Assembly: GCA_032358165.1 (NCBI GenBank)
Contig: JAALGY010000053.1
Span: 868,001-932,000 of the forward strand
From: Diplosphaera chodatii
Lineage: Eukaryota; Chlorophyta; Trebouxiophyceae; Prasiolales; Stichococcaceae
Direction: 5' to 3'
Length of the DNA stretch: 64,000 bases
Part shown: one piece after another, positions 1-10,900 of the stretch
How the letters are laid out: the number at the start of each line of letters is the position of its first letter
Numbering within the stretch: the stretch's first letter is position 1
The notes under the pieces: model-generated
Database searches by the model: none
What the model was told of the DNA's origin: nothing
What the model saw: the letters and a program-made list of their open reading frames with translations, nothing else
Made by a program: the position numbers and the translations under genes

Positions 1-347
1 TTGCTGACACAAGATGATCAGCCGTTGCTGACTATTCGGACCCCGCACTGATCGGCCCTCTGCGGTACAATCTGCCGGTACTAGGTCAATCGGGTCATGC
101 CAACCGTTCAGATCGAGTTGCATACGTCATGGCACTACACTCAGTGGATCGTGCTCAAAGCGTGGCAGCGGCCACCTGCTGAATAGTGGCAGGACACACT
201 CTGGTTGAGCAGGGGTCTTAGGATCGGCTTGTAGTACGCCACCACTTGCTCTGCCCATCGCAGCACCTGCGCTGGCACATCAGCAGGCCATCCCTGACTT
301 GTGTCATGCCGATCCATGCTGACCCGCTTGGTGCATCGCTGCCACAG
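1..347. other. Probable cyclin intron or upstream sequence
   Basis: No exon with a recognisable cyclin segment is visible. The stretch ends in a GCCACAG acceptor at 341-347, directly before the first recognised cyclin exon, so it is most simply intron. Confidence 0.45.
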
Positions 348-1098
348 GAGCTGTCGCTGCTGGACTACGAGTTCCTGCACTACGCGCCGTCGGAGGTGGC
401 GGCGGCCGCGGTGCTGCTGGCGTTCGGACACCAGGTATGGCGCTTCTACTTGGCACCTTCACGGGCGGCAGTCCCAGCTACCTCTCCGTTCCCCACGCTG
501 GGACCGACGGCCAACCCTGTTCATCTTGCCTCCTTCTGGAACATTGCCAGTGAGTCACCCGGGCTGGCAGGACGTTGAACTCTGTGTGGTGGTGCCAACC
601 GTACAGGAGATGGCAGCTGCGCAGCGCGGGTGGTTCATGCCGGCGTCCGCAGCGTTTGCGCCGCTTGCAGCCCGCAGCGGCTACCGCGCCTCGGAGCTGC
701 TTGACGTGAGCGCCCCTTGCAAGGGTTTTGTTGCTGGTGCAGCTTCACGGCTGATGGACCCACGCATGTACTGCAGCACAGCACTTACGGTGTGTGACCA
801 GCAGCGCATGGCCGCGCAGCAGTCACTACGCTGTGCTGCGAGCTCACGCTTGCATCCCGTCTGAGAAGGGCAGTCCATCACGCCCTTGCTCCCTGCTGTG
901 CTGCAGTGCGCGAGGGACCTGTGCGTGCTGCACGCGCGGGCGTGCGCAGCCGCGGACCCCTACTCGCCATTCATGGCGGTGAAGGACAAGTACCGCCGCG
1001 CCTCCGAGCACGCCGCCAGCCTGGTCGCGCCCCTGGCGGGCCTGCCCGAGGCGCTGTGCACGGGGCACGCCGCCGGCCCGGCTGCGCTGCGGCTGTGA
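348..1098 (+). CDS. Cyclin, 3' part (C-terminal cyclin fold)
   Basis: Three exons join in phase: 348-434, 607-705 and 907-1098, ending in TGA. The first begins ELSLLDYEFLHYAPSEVAAA, the pattern of the C-terminal cyclin fold of A/B-type mitotic cyclins (YLxELSLLxYxFLxxxPSxxAxxA). The second carries W-F then GYRASELLD, matching the usual W...Y(T/S)GY...L segment. The third carries A-R-D-L...DPYSPFMAVKDKYRRA, the usual basic ending in which a K/R-x-K-Y motif follows the last helix. Cyclins bind and activate cyclin-dependent kinases. The N-terminal cyclin box with the MRAIL-type motif must lie upstream of the window, so the subtype (A or B) cannot be set. Bases 1-347 look like intron. The gene converges on the DEG1-like gene. 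Confidence 0.72.
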
Positions 1099-2066
1099 GG
1101 GCTCGGCGGCTCAGCAAGGCAGAATAAGGCAGCGGAGCGGCCCTCGCCGCTCGTGCAACAGCTGCAGCACGCGCGCCCGCCTCTGGTCATTCGGGACAGC
1201 AGCGAACGGCAGCAAGCTTCTGGAGACACCACACGATCAGAATAAGCAGCAGCACGCCAGCATCAGCATCAGTCAGACAGGCAGGCAGGGGAGGCATGCC
1301 ACAGCAGAGCGGCAGTGTGGGTGGCATTGCGCACAGGCAATGGCATCAGCGGCATCGCATCACATCATGCAAATCCCTTCGAAGTACGGGCGCCGCACCA
1401 TCAGGCGGTAGCCACAGCAGCAGGCAGGGGGGTCGTGAATGATGTATGAGCATAGGGTCGCCTGGGGAGGGGCGGCCCCACGTAATTGAATACAAGAGGC
1501 AGGGGGCTTGCCAGCCGGCAAGCAAGCAGCAGTACCAGTGGCAGCTGCGCAAGCGCATTTACGCATGCACAGTGCGTAACAGCAGGGGCTTCAATGTCCC
1601 GTACTTTGCCACACTCATCCCACCTCCGCCCTTGCGCACGATTGGGTGGCGGGCCGTGTTCAACCAGCACTACAGCACTGGGCATTGCAGCAGCCGGACG
1701 TGAGCAGTGCCCATGCGGCACCGTGAAATTGTATACCGTATCTAGGCTAGCCCCCCGGCGGGAGGGGCATGAAGGGCTACTGCAGGATTTCCTGTTTTGA
1801 GACTCCTGTGCATGGTGTGCAAGCAGGTACCACCAGGCCAAGCACCGCCTTGGCGATTTGTGAACGATCACCGATGTAGCATCTGCAGGAAGTGTTTTGC
1901 TTGCGCTTTCTTCTGTTGCAAAACCATCAGATCCGTTTCCAGATGCTGATCTGATATGTAATGAGTCAGAGTGGTTCGTGCTGCATACAGTCCTTGGAAT
2001 CCACCACACCAGTGCCCCCTTAAACTTGAGCACGCACTGAAATCCATCCCTCTGCAGTGCTGTCCC
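1099..2066. other. Convergent intergenic region / 3' UTRs
   Basis: This lies between the cyclin stop and the DEG1 stop, so it should hold the 3' UTRs of both. I see no conserved protein segment on either strand and no RNA gene. Confidence 0.5.
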
Positions 2067-4871
2067 TCAGTCTGACGACACCACCTGGCCGCCCTGCTCT
2101 GCCAGCCGCACCCGGATCGTCTCAGTGCTCTGCCCACGCTTGACCGTCAGCTCCACCTCTTGACCCACCTGCAGGCGGTGACACTCCATGAGCTGATGAG
2201 CTCCTCATGCAGACGCCCTGCGGTCCTGCCGACTTGTTGTCATGAACCTGCACGCTGACGCTTCTTGACAGGCGGCAGTGGCCAGGGGCTGCACCTTGCA
2301 GTCGTCCAGGATACCGAACAGGTCCTTCTGCAGCTTGATCGGCTTGCCGTTGAGCCCCGTGATGATGTCACCCAGAACAAGGCGCCCCGCAGCGTCCCTG
2401 AGTCACACCATGCCCTGAAGTCACACCGCCGTCGGCGCATGCGTCTGCACATGTTGACTGGCTGCAGCATGTCGCATGTCGCATGACGCACGATACACAA
2501 TGCACGGGCAACACCCGCGCATGGTGCAGTCGCACGACACACAGATGCTAAATGCAAACCTCTCCACATCCACTCACTGACCAGTTAGCCAGACATGTTG
2601 ACTGGTCACAAGCTGATGCTCCTGCAATGCGAACCGACACCACGACGGGCGGGTTACCTGTAGGTGGAGCGGAGGCCGGCGTCGTACGCGGGCGTGCCGG
2701 GCAGCGCCTCCAGCACCAGCACCCCCTCCAGCCCCAGCTGCCGCACAGCCTGCAAGCCATGGACATGCCGCTGGACAGAGCAACATTTGCAGGCGGTAGC
2801 GCCCTCCTGGACAGCCAGAGGCACCGAAGAGCCTTGCCGCGCCTGCTGATAAGAAAGTGCGGTCGACAGCACCGAAGAACCGGGCAGCTTGTGTCTCGGC
2901 ACTGTGTAGCGTCGGGTGGTCACCACACCTGTGGCGGCGCGATGCTGATGCCGAGGACGGGCCGGATGATGCGGCCGTACGTCAGAATCTGCTCGACCAG
3001 GCCCTTGACCTGGTCGATCGGGATGGCAAAGCCGACGCCGCTGTTGGAGCCGCGGCCCGAGGGGTCGGCGATCGCAGTGTTGATGCCGATCAGGCGCCCC
3101 TTGCTGTCCTGTAGCACGTCAGCAAGCTGCTGGAGCATGCTGCTTTTGCACCCTGACGTGGCACAGTCAGACTCGATGACCAGTAGTGCCATGTCCACCA
3201 AGAAATCAGCCGTCTACATTGCAATGCCAGTGGAAGCACACCAGCAGCACGCCGCCCGAGTTGCCGGGGTTGATGGCCGCGTCTGTCTGCAGCACGTTGC
3301 GGATGGGGATGCCGCGCGGCCCGGGCGTCTGCAGCTCACGCCCCACGCCCGAGATGATGCCCTGCGTCAGCGTGTGGTCCAGCCCGAACGGGTTGCCGAT
3401 GGCGTACACCCTGCAGACAGACACAGGGCATCAACACAACAACAGGTCATGGATGTGGCAGGGTGACTGAGACACAGCAGGCCTGTGGTGTGCGCCTCGA
3501 TTTCCAGCCAGCGCAGCGCAGGACAGACACTCCTGTGTCCACATGCCCACCGCCTTCGAGCACACTTGTGTATGATGAACTTCAGCCGGTGTGGAACAGC
3601 GCGTCGACACACCATGTTTCACACCCATACCAGTATGCCCAGCCACTGGCTGCAGACCTCGAGACCACCAGCGGCATGTGCCTGCCCTGGGAAGTCAAAG
3701 CAGGAGCGATGCACGAAGCGCACCTCTGGCCGACCATGAGCGTGGAGGATATGCCCAGCTGCACCGGCTTCAGCTCCCGCATCTTCTCGGGTGAGATGTC
3801 CAGCAGCTGCAGCACCGCCACATCCTTGTCCGGGTCACCACCCACCACCTGCCGACCCCGTAACTACACGTGAGCATGCTGCCCTGGAAGTGAATCTTGT
3901 GTCACTGCCGTCATCGCACCACCTGCCCAAGATTGCACTGATGCTGGGTGCTTACATTTATCATGCACAACACGCTCCCGTTAATTGTGCATGTGGTCAC
4001 TCTCGGCGCTCTCGCAGCGCACCTTTGCATTGTAGACGCTCTGGTCGAGCAGGGTGACGGTGACGTCGTCAGCATTGTTGATGACATGCCTGCACAAGCA
4101 CACGTGTGGCAGCATGTCAGCGGGATGCCAGACATGGGCCTGGCTGGTGACGGGTTTCATTGCATACATGTCTGCAACCTCGTGGTCTCACTGCCACACA
4201 CGGTGGGTTTACCAGTTGGTTACTATGTGGCCGGCCTTGTCCCAGATGAAGCCGGAGCCCTGCCCAACAGGCAGCTTCTGAGAGTCCATGGACATGAATG
4301 CCCCGCGCTGGCTCCGTACCACCCCTGCAGCACGCAAGCTGAGGTCAGCTGGAGCCCCCTACAACGATTGACGACGTCATGGGTCATGGCCACGCTTGCT
4401 GCCCAAACAAGTGGACTCACTGATGTTGCTGATGTTGACGACGCTGGGTGTGTTCTCCTGGAACAGCTTCACAGACCGGAGCTCGGCGGAGTCGAGCTCG
4501 CCAGCATCGCCCGCTGGCGCCTGCGCATTAGCTAGTATGCTGTTACAAACCCCGAGCCCCGGAGCCAGATATTGCAAGCATGGCACCGAGATTCTGGCAT
4601 CAGGCCAGTTCGCCACGAACAGGCACCACTGATCACCAAACAACTGACCTTCATTTCCAGCGTTGCCGACTTGGTCCCACCAAAGCCGCCAAACATCGGC
4701 TCGGCTGAGGCGGTGGTGGGGGACCCAAACAGGGTGGCCACCACCATTGCCACACTCGCAAGCATTGTGGCGAGCCCATGCGACCACGCGCCCGGCTGCA
4801 GGGATGGCATGCACCAAGTCAGCCGCGTGCGCAGCCACCCTCCCAATGTGAGACACATCCTACACCAAAGA
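2067..4871 (-). CDS. DEG1: DEG1-like thylakoid-lumen serine protease (DegP/HtrA)
   Basis: This encodes a trypsin-like HtrA protease with one PDZ domain, of the plastid DEG1 type, which degrades damaged lumenal and photosystem II proteins. The catalytic triad is visible: His in VTNWHVINNAD (codon near 4086, joined across an intron), Asp in [14 protein letters not shown] (about 3825) and Ser in INPGNSGG (about 3260). The oxyanion region [19 protein letters not shown] is intact. The PDZ domain includes [20 protein letters not shown] and [12 protein letters not shown]. The last exon, 2067-2168, ends VVSSD-stop. Near the N-terminus a hydrophobic stretch ending PTTASAEP looks like a thylakoid transfer signal with an A-x-A cleavage site. 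I place the start at an ATG near 4871, but a plastid transit peptide exon may lie further upstream. The family's usual tyrosine before the catalytic histidine (NYHV) is tryptophan here. Confidence 0.9.
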
Positions 4872-6314
4872 TAAGTGAGTTGCAGAAAGCGTACTCTGCT
4901 CTCAGGGTTCCCTGACGTGGCCGAAGCCGCCAGGGGCTGCAGGCTCAGTGGCTGGTGCGCATGCTCAAGTGCGCCATGCACAGCATGCGGCTGCGTTGAC
5001 TGCTGCTGGCTGATAGCTACAGGTGCGCTGCTGAGCCTTCTATGTGCCGCATGCTGCTGTCTCGCGCCGAAGGCTGCTGGCCGCGGCCTGCAGGTGGACA
5101 GCAGGGGCGACTTCCAGCGACTGGCAAGCTGTGCACATGCTGGCCTGCTGACGCCTGCGAGGACAAGGGGCAGGATTCATGAACGGGCCATCATGGTTGA
5201 ACAGAAGGCTTGCATGTGATTCCAGGAACGACGATGGACGTGCTCGGTGGGCTGACCCAACATGAGGAGACAGCAGGATGCATGGTTGTCACCATAGCCA
5301 CCACCTGCTCGCAATGCGGAGCTCATAGCCGATGCCATCGCAAAATAGCCAACGCTGCTATGCCGTGCAATGCCCAGCACACAAGGGCCAGCTGGTGTGC
5401 GGCAATGCTGTCTGGAAGCTTGTGTGACGGGATGCCAACCCTTCTGCTTGCTGTCCTCTTATACACAGCCGGGAAATGCAGTGTGAGCAGTGCGGTGTGC
5501 GACGTGCAGAGTGATCTTGTAAGCGCGCGGACACCGTGCAGGCGTCAATTGCACCTGTGTCTTCTACAGAGTGTCCAGCACAGCATGGACGCAGCAGACC
5601 GGCGGTAGGAAGCCGTATCAAACGCAATTGGCCTCGTCATCCGCACGGGCTTGCACCCGCGGGCAAAAACCCTTCATTGGACACGCGCTCAAGCGTCTCG
5701 GCTATCCATCGACCGCAGCTCACTGTGAACCGGCTGTCTGCCACCGCTGTTGTGCCAGCTCGAGCACAGTCGGTAGTGCCAGCAAAAGTGTTGTGCAGGG
5801 GCTTTTTGCTTTCAAACGCCGTGCAGCTTTGTCGGGGAAGGGAGCCACTGCGTGCGCCTAGACTAGGTGACACTCTGCTCAACAATACTGTGTTGCGGTG
5901 CTGTGGCTGCGCCTGCCTCTTGGGGCAGGCTTGTGACACGGCTTCTGTTCAGTTGCACTGCATGCTGCTCAGCTGTTGTTCTGCACCCGAGGCATCCCTG
6001 AGAACACCGTTCTGCATAACATCTATTCAATCTGTATGTGGTGCGGCCTGTGCTCAGCGTCGAGGAGCACAGGGCTATCGTGTTGCTTGTGATTCGAGGG
6101 TTTCTGTGCCAGGCAACACTCTTTGCACCACTGCAGGCGCCTGGTCGTTCATAGCGACGCACATAGCAGCCGCTAAGCCGTGAGGCCAGCCATCTCCGCT
6201 GTGTGGGCGGTAGTCGCCTTTGCGCGGTGACCCCCAACAGCCACACACCTGCGACATTCGGCGTGGCAGGGGTTGACGCAGCGGGGGGCTTCCTGGGAAC
6301 CCCGGACCTGCAGC
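4872..6314. other. Divergent upstream region between DEG1 and an unknown gene
   Basis: This separates the DEG1-like gene (-) from the gene starting at 6315 (+) and should contain both promoters. A minus-strand open stretch at about 5637-5870, rich in Ser, Arg and Ala, could be a plastid transit-peptide exon of DEG1, but I cannot show that it joins in frame. Nothing else is recognisable. Confidence 0.4.
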
Positions 6315-7487
6315 ATGTCACTGCTCACAGCCGCGCTGGCGGGCTCATCACCCGGCGCCAGCCGTCTGCACATCGCTGCCTCCAATGCCATCGCAGCGTC
6401 GCTGGCAGGTGGGTGCCCCTGCTCGTGCACAAATGTCCTTCAGCATTACCGTGCAACCTGCATCTGCTCTGCCATCATGCAGCGGCTATGCCATGTCTCG
6501 GCTGCACGAGTAAGGTCCTGTGTGACCTTGATCCTCTGAGCAACACGTGGGTGACACGCATGGCGTGACGCTCCGCAGGCGGCCTCCAGGCGGCGGCACG
6601 CAGCATGGTGGACGGCGGCCCAGGCCCGCAGGCCAGCCTGAGCAGCCCGCCGCGGCCGGCCACGTCTGCGGGCTACCTGCGCGGCAGCACCGCGCCCAGC
6701 TACTGCCTCGCCACCAAGACACGCCGGCGCCGAGGCCGCCGCCCAGGTGTGCTACTGACTACTAGTGATCCAATCCCAACACAGAGCTGTTGCGCCACAG
6801 CAACCAATGTATTGCGAGTCACTTCTGTTGTCGAGCCTTCAAAACATGCTATCTGTGTGGGCAGAACCCCAGGGGCTGGAGCCTGCCTGGCTGCGGTGTC
6901 CTGCCCTGCAGCGCAGAATGTCCTCTGGCCGCCAAGGCTAGGGCGCCTTGCATGGGTGTGTGCTTGGCAGCAGAGCTGAGCACTGACACACCGCGTGCGT
7001 GCTGTGCAGACAATGAGCCAGGGGCGGGGGGCGGCGACGATGACGGGGGAGGCCCTGCAGGCGGCGGCGGGGCCGGCTGGTCTGGCCCCTGGGACGACGA
7101 GCACTTCGACGAGGAGGAGGCAGATCCCACTGCCGGCCTGAGCGTGGCGGACGCCTGGCTGTGGCGCATGGGCTGCCTGGTCGTGGCGCTGCAGGTCTGT
7201 GCAGACTGGGGACAAAGTCATGGCTATTGACCAAACGCCACCCCGAATACATGTGTTATGTTTCTGTTGTGTCATGACGACGTGCTTCAGCAATGACGCT
7301 CGCGCATGATGGCCATCTGCAGGTCATGCACTGGGTGTTGGTGCAGTCACACTCGGTGCAGCGGCGCTTTGCCCCGGCCAGCACCGCAGGGTTCGCCACC
7401 CTCAGCCAGGCTTTCTTCAGCCGCCGCACGGTGGCACTGCGGGCAGGGCAGGTACCGGCTCTGTCCCTGCAGGTAGCTCAGCCTTGA
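6315..7487 (+). CDS. Unrecognised protein with Gly-rich acidic middle
   Basis: I do not recognise this protein. Four exons join cleanly in phase: 6315-6408, 6579 to about 6747, about 7011-7194, and about 7322-7487. The N-terminus is small, hydrophobic and serine-rich without early acidic residues, compatible with an organelle leader. It is followed by an Arg-rich patch (KTRRRRGRR), then a Gly/Asp-rich linker and an acidic segment DEHFDEEEAD. The C-terminal part (VADAWLWRMGCLVVALQVMHWVLVQ, split here by an intron) is hydrophobic and could be a membrane helix. The stop at 7485-7487 follows a short segment that could instead be intron, so the C-terminus may extend. A TGTAA motif at about 7698-7702, the usual green-algal polyadenylation signal, lies downstream. 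Confidence 0.5.
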
Positions 7488-7983
7488 AGCTCAGAAAATG
7501 CCTTCACTGGCACAGGTCAGCTTATGCTCATGTTGAGACTCGCACCCTCCAGGGTATCATATCAGCAGTCTCTGCTGACCTTCTAACTGTATGGTAGAAG
7601 TCGTCAAGCCTTGCTGCATTTTGGGGTCGGGTCAGGCCAAGGCTTGCAAGAAGTGACGTTGTACAGATGGTGTATGCCGATGGTTTGAGCGGCAGGTTGT
7701 AACATGGTATGGGCGTTTGCTTGTCTGCCACAAGCCTCCGCAAGCAATATGTAAAACTCAGGCTTGATCTGCAACATCAGCCCAACAGCGACAACGCTCT
7801 AGCACAGTTGAGTCTGGATACTGGTACTAGCAGCTTGCAACAGACAAAACACCAGCAATCATCCACACAAGGCAGACATTGTTTACTGAAAATCTCAAAC
7901 ATGCGGGGCAGCGGACCATCGTTTGTTGTTTGACACACTTTACGATTTGGTTTGTCGAAAGGGGAGCAGCAAAGCAGAACACG
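7488..7983. other. Convergent 3' region
   Basis: This lies between the stop of the unknown + gene and the kinesin stop. It is more AT-rich than flanking exons and contains TGTAA near 7698 and again near 7749 on the + strand. No coding segment is recognised. Confidence 0.5.
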
Positions 7984-10900
7984 TCAGGACCGTGCCGCCA
8001 GCGTCGCCAGCAGCTTGGCAGACTGGGCCACATGCCGCTGCTGCGTGTGGCGCTTCTGCGCTGCGGCCGCTGGGTGTGGCGTCATGCCCACCGCAGCAGC
8101 CGGCCCGGCAGCCCTGCGGACTGGCTTGCTGGCCGCTGGGCTGTCTGCTGCCGGCCCCTCGCCGTCGCTGACAATGATGGCCTGCTGGCTGCTGGCGCCC
8201 TCCGGCCTCCTGCAGTTGCCACAGACGCCTGTCATTGGCTATGTATGCACTGTACGACTTGCAACATGTGCCCATCAAAGCCTCGCCTCGTGCCTGCAGA
8301 TGGCCCACACCACAGGGCGTATGTTATCTGGATTTGTTTGATGCTGTGGCGTGACTACGAGTGCCAGCAGCAGCATCATCCGTGCTCTGGCATGAGCGCG
8401 ATGGTGTGTAGCTGAGGGCGCACTTGGCGCGGGCGGCCCCCCGCCGGGTGCGGAACTTGAGGGGCGTGGTGCGGCTGGCGGCCAGGGACCCCGGCGTGCC
8501 GCCGCCCGGGCTGCCCGCATTGCGCTCCAGCGGCAGCAGTGGCCGCCGCGGCTTCAGCCGGCTGCCCGTCGGCTTGCCGGCCGACTTGTGCAGGGTCCGC
8601 TTCTGTGCGTGGTTTGGCACGCAGGGCTTGTTGGCATGTGCACCCGTCAGCAGGCGTGGAGTGAAGGTGCGTGAGCTTGTTCAAGCAGCAGCAGAGGCAA
8701 GCTGTCAACAGGGTCGCACACGCCCATGTGCTTGAGCTGGGAGGCTTGCCTGCTCGCTTGTGACGGGGGACACCTCGATCACGATGTCGGGGGTGCTGTC
8801 ATCGTGCAGCGTGGGGGAGGCGGCGGGCGGCGTGGCCAGCGGCACTGGGCTCGGCGCTGCCGGCCCCGCTGCAGCCCGCGCCTTGAGCACAGACATGGCC
8901 AGCGCCTGAGCGCAGGCCAGGCACACTCGTCAGCACAGCTGTTGAGCGTGTGTCATGTTGAACAGACTGGACGCACGACTCTGAGCAGCACACCGGATTG
9001 CAGTGCTTCATGACCTGCTGCACAGCAAGGTCACTGGGGGTGACCGACGGTGCACCTGCTGCGAGTCCACGACCGCCGCCCGCAGCTGCTCCGCGTTGCG
9101 CACCTGCTCGGCTCGGTGCCGCTCCAGGGCCTCCACTGCAGCTGCGGCTTCCTGCTGCGCTAGTACAAGCTGCGCCTGTAGGTCGGATACCTCATCGGCA
9201 TGCCGCACGTGCGCCGCGTGGGCCTCCCGCTGCAGCACATCGACTCGCATGTCATCAGACCGAGAGTGGAAGGGCAACATGCAAAGCATACTTTTAGCTG
9301 TGGTTCCCAACACCTCGCCTAATAAGCACTCAGCGACCTGCTGGTGCCAAAATACAAATACAGACGGCGAAAGCATTACCTGTCGTGCCTCCTGCAACTC
9401 AATCGCCTGCTGATGCAGCGCCTTGGCCCTAGCCTTCTCTGCCGCAGCCAGCTGCGCAACATGCCGGTCCTCTGCCTCCTGCTGCTTCTGTGCTTCCGCT
9501 TCAGCAGAGCGCTGGGCGGCTGCCAGCTGTGTCTTCAGAGCCCGCAATTCGGCGGCGGCGGCGTCTGCACTGCATTTCGCCGCCGCGGCCGCCGCGACAG
9601 CCTTCTGTTCGTCAGCGGTGCTCAGTGCCAGCTGTTTGCGCAGCGTGGCTGCCTCCTGGCTGGCGACGTCTGCCGCCGCTGATGCTGCAGCAGCCTGCTG
9701 CGCAGCTGTGGCGACATCCACTCGCGCTGCTGACAGCTCCTGCAAAACCAGGCTACACACTCGCCACCCTTCGTGCTGTAAGCACCTTTGACCACTTGAT
9801 GTACCATCCACCATGGCCAAGAGCAACATCTTGGCAGATGAGCAGCCATAAATGTACCTGGTCCAGCGCATCAGCACGCCGTGACGCCTGCTCGTGCGCT
9901 GTGCCCACTGCCACCACTTGCTGCTGCAGCTGCGCGGCCTCCTGCTCTGCAACTGACGCTCTGAACTGCGCAGCTGTTGCTGCTTTGAGGGCCTCGGCGA
10001 GCTCCGCTGAGTGTGCCGCCTCAGCAGCCTCGGCGTCGCGGGCAGCCTTGGCAGCGGCAGCCGCGGCGGCCGCCAGCTCAGCGTTCAGGCCCCGCTGCAT
10101 CGATGGTCGCAAGCTGACTTCTAAAGACAACTGCAGGCGCAACTCGCAAGAACACGTGCGCTCGCGGGGCAGGACAGCAGGTGCGAGCTTACAGCAAGCT
10201 TGACAGGACATTCTGGCAGATGCACCTGCAGGCGGACGGCCTCCTGCTCAGCGCGCTTCTGCTTCTGCTGGCCCTCCTGCAGAGCCGCTTCCGCCACGCG
10301 CTGCCCTGCGATGGCTGCCTGCCCAGCCGCCTGCGCCGCTTCCAGTTTCTCCTCGGCTGCTTCACCTCGCTCTTTCTGTATCGCCAGCTGCTGAGATGCT
10401 TGACCAGCAGCCATCACGGCATCTGCCTGCACGTCCGCCAGCTGGGTCTGCAGCTGCTTGACCGCCGCTGCAGCCTCCGCTGCAGCTGCCTCAGCCTGTG
10501 CGGCGATTGCCTCGGCTGCGGCGGCACGTGCGGCCTCCTTGCCTGCTGAAGCTGCTGCCGTGCCGCGTGCCTCCTCTGCCCGGTCAGCCATCTCCTGAAG
10601 CATGTCACACTCAGTTGGCATGCAGTGCCTGATGTTGTAGAGATTTGTCTAGAGACTGCGTGAAGCAGCTCCGTGATGTACATGCTGACTTGCGGATGCA
10701 CAGCGTGCGACCTTCCCAATGGGCACCTGTGCTGCAGCTAGCTCGCAGCCCCGCCGCTGCAGGTCACCCCGCATCGCCGCAAGCTGTCCTTCTGCCTCTG
10801 CTAGCTGATCGCGCATGGTATCTAGTGCAGCGGCGTTCTCAGAAGCAGCTGCTGAGGAGGCCGCCGCCGCCTCAGTCGCAGAGCTCAGGCGCTGTTGATA

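Noticed and set aside
5536..6183. 215-codon + strand open frame upstream of the 6315 gene
   Set aside because: No conserved segment, no good exon borders, and composition like neighbouring introns and intergenic DNA.
9008..10203. Long open frames on the + strand opposite the kinesin stalk
   Set aside because: These are mirror frames of the Ala/Gln-rich coiled coil; GCN/CTG-rich coding DNA leaves few stops on the other strand.
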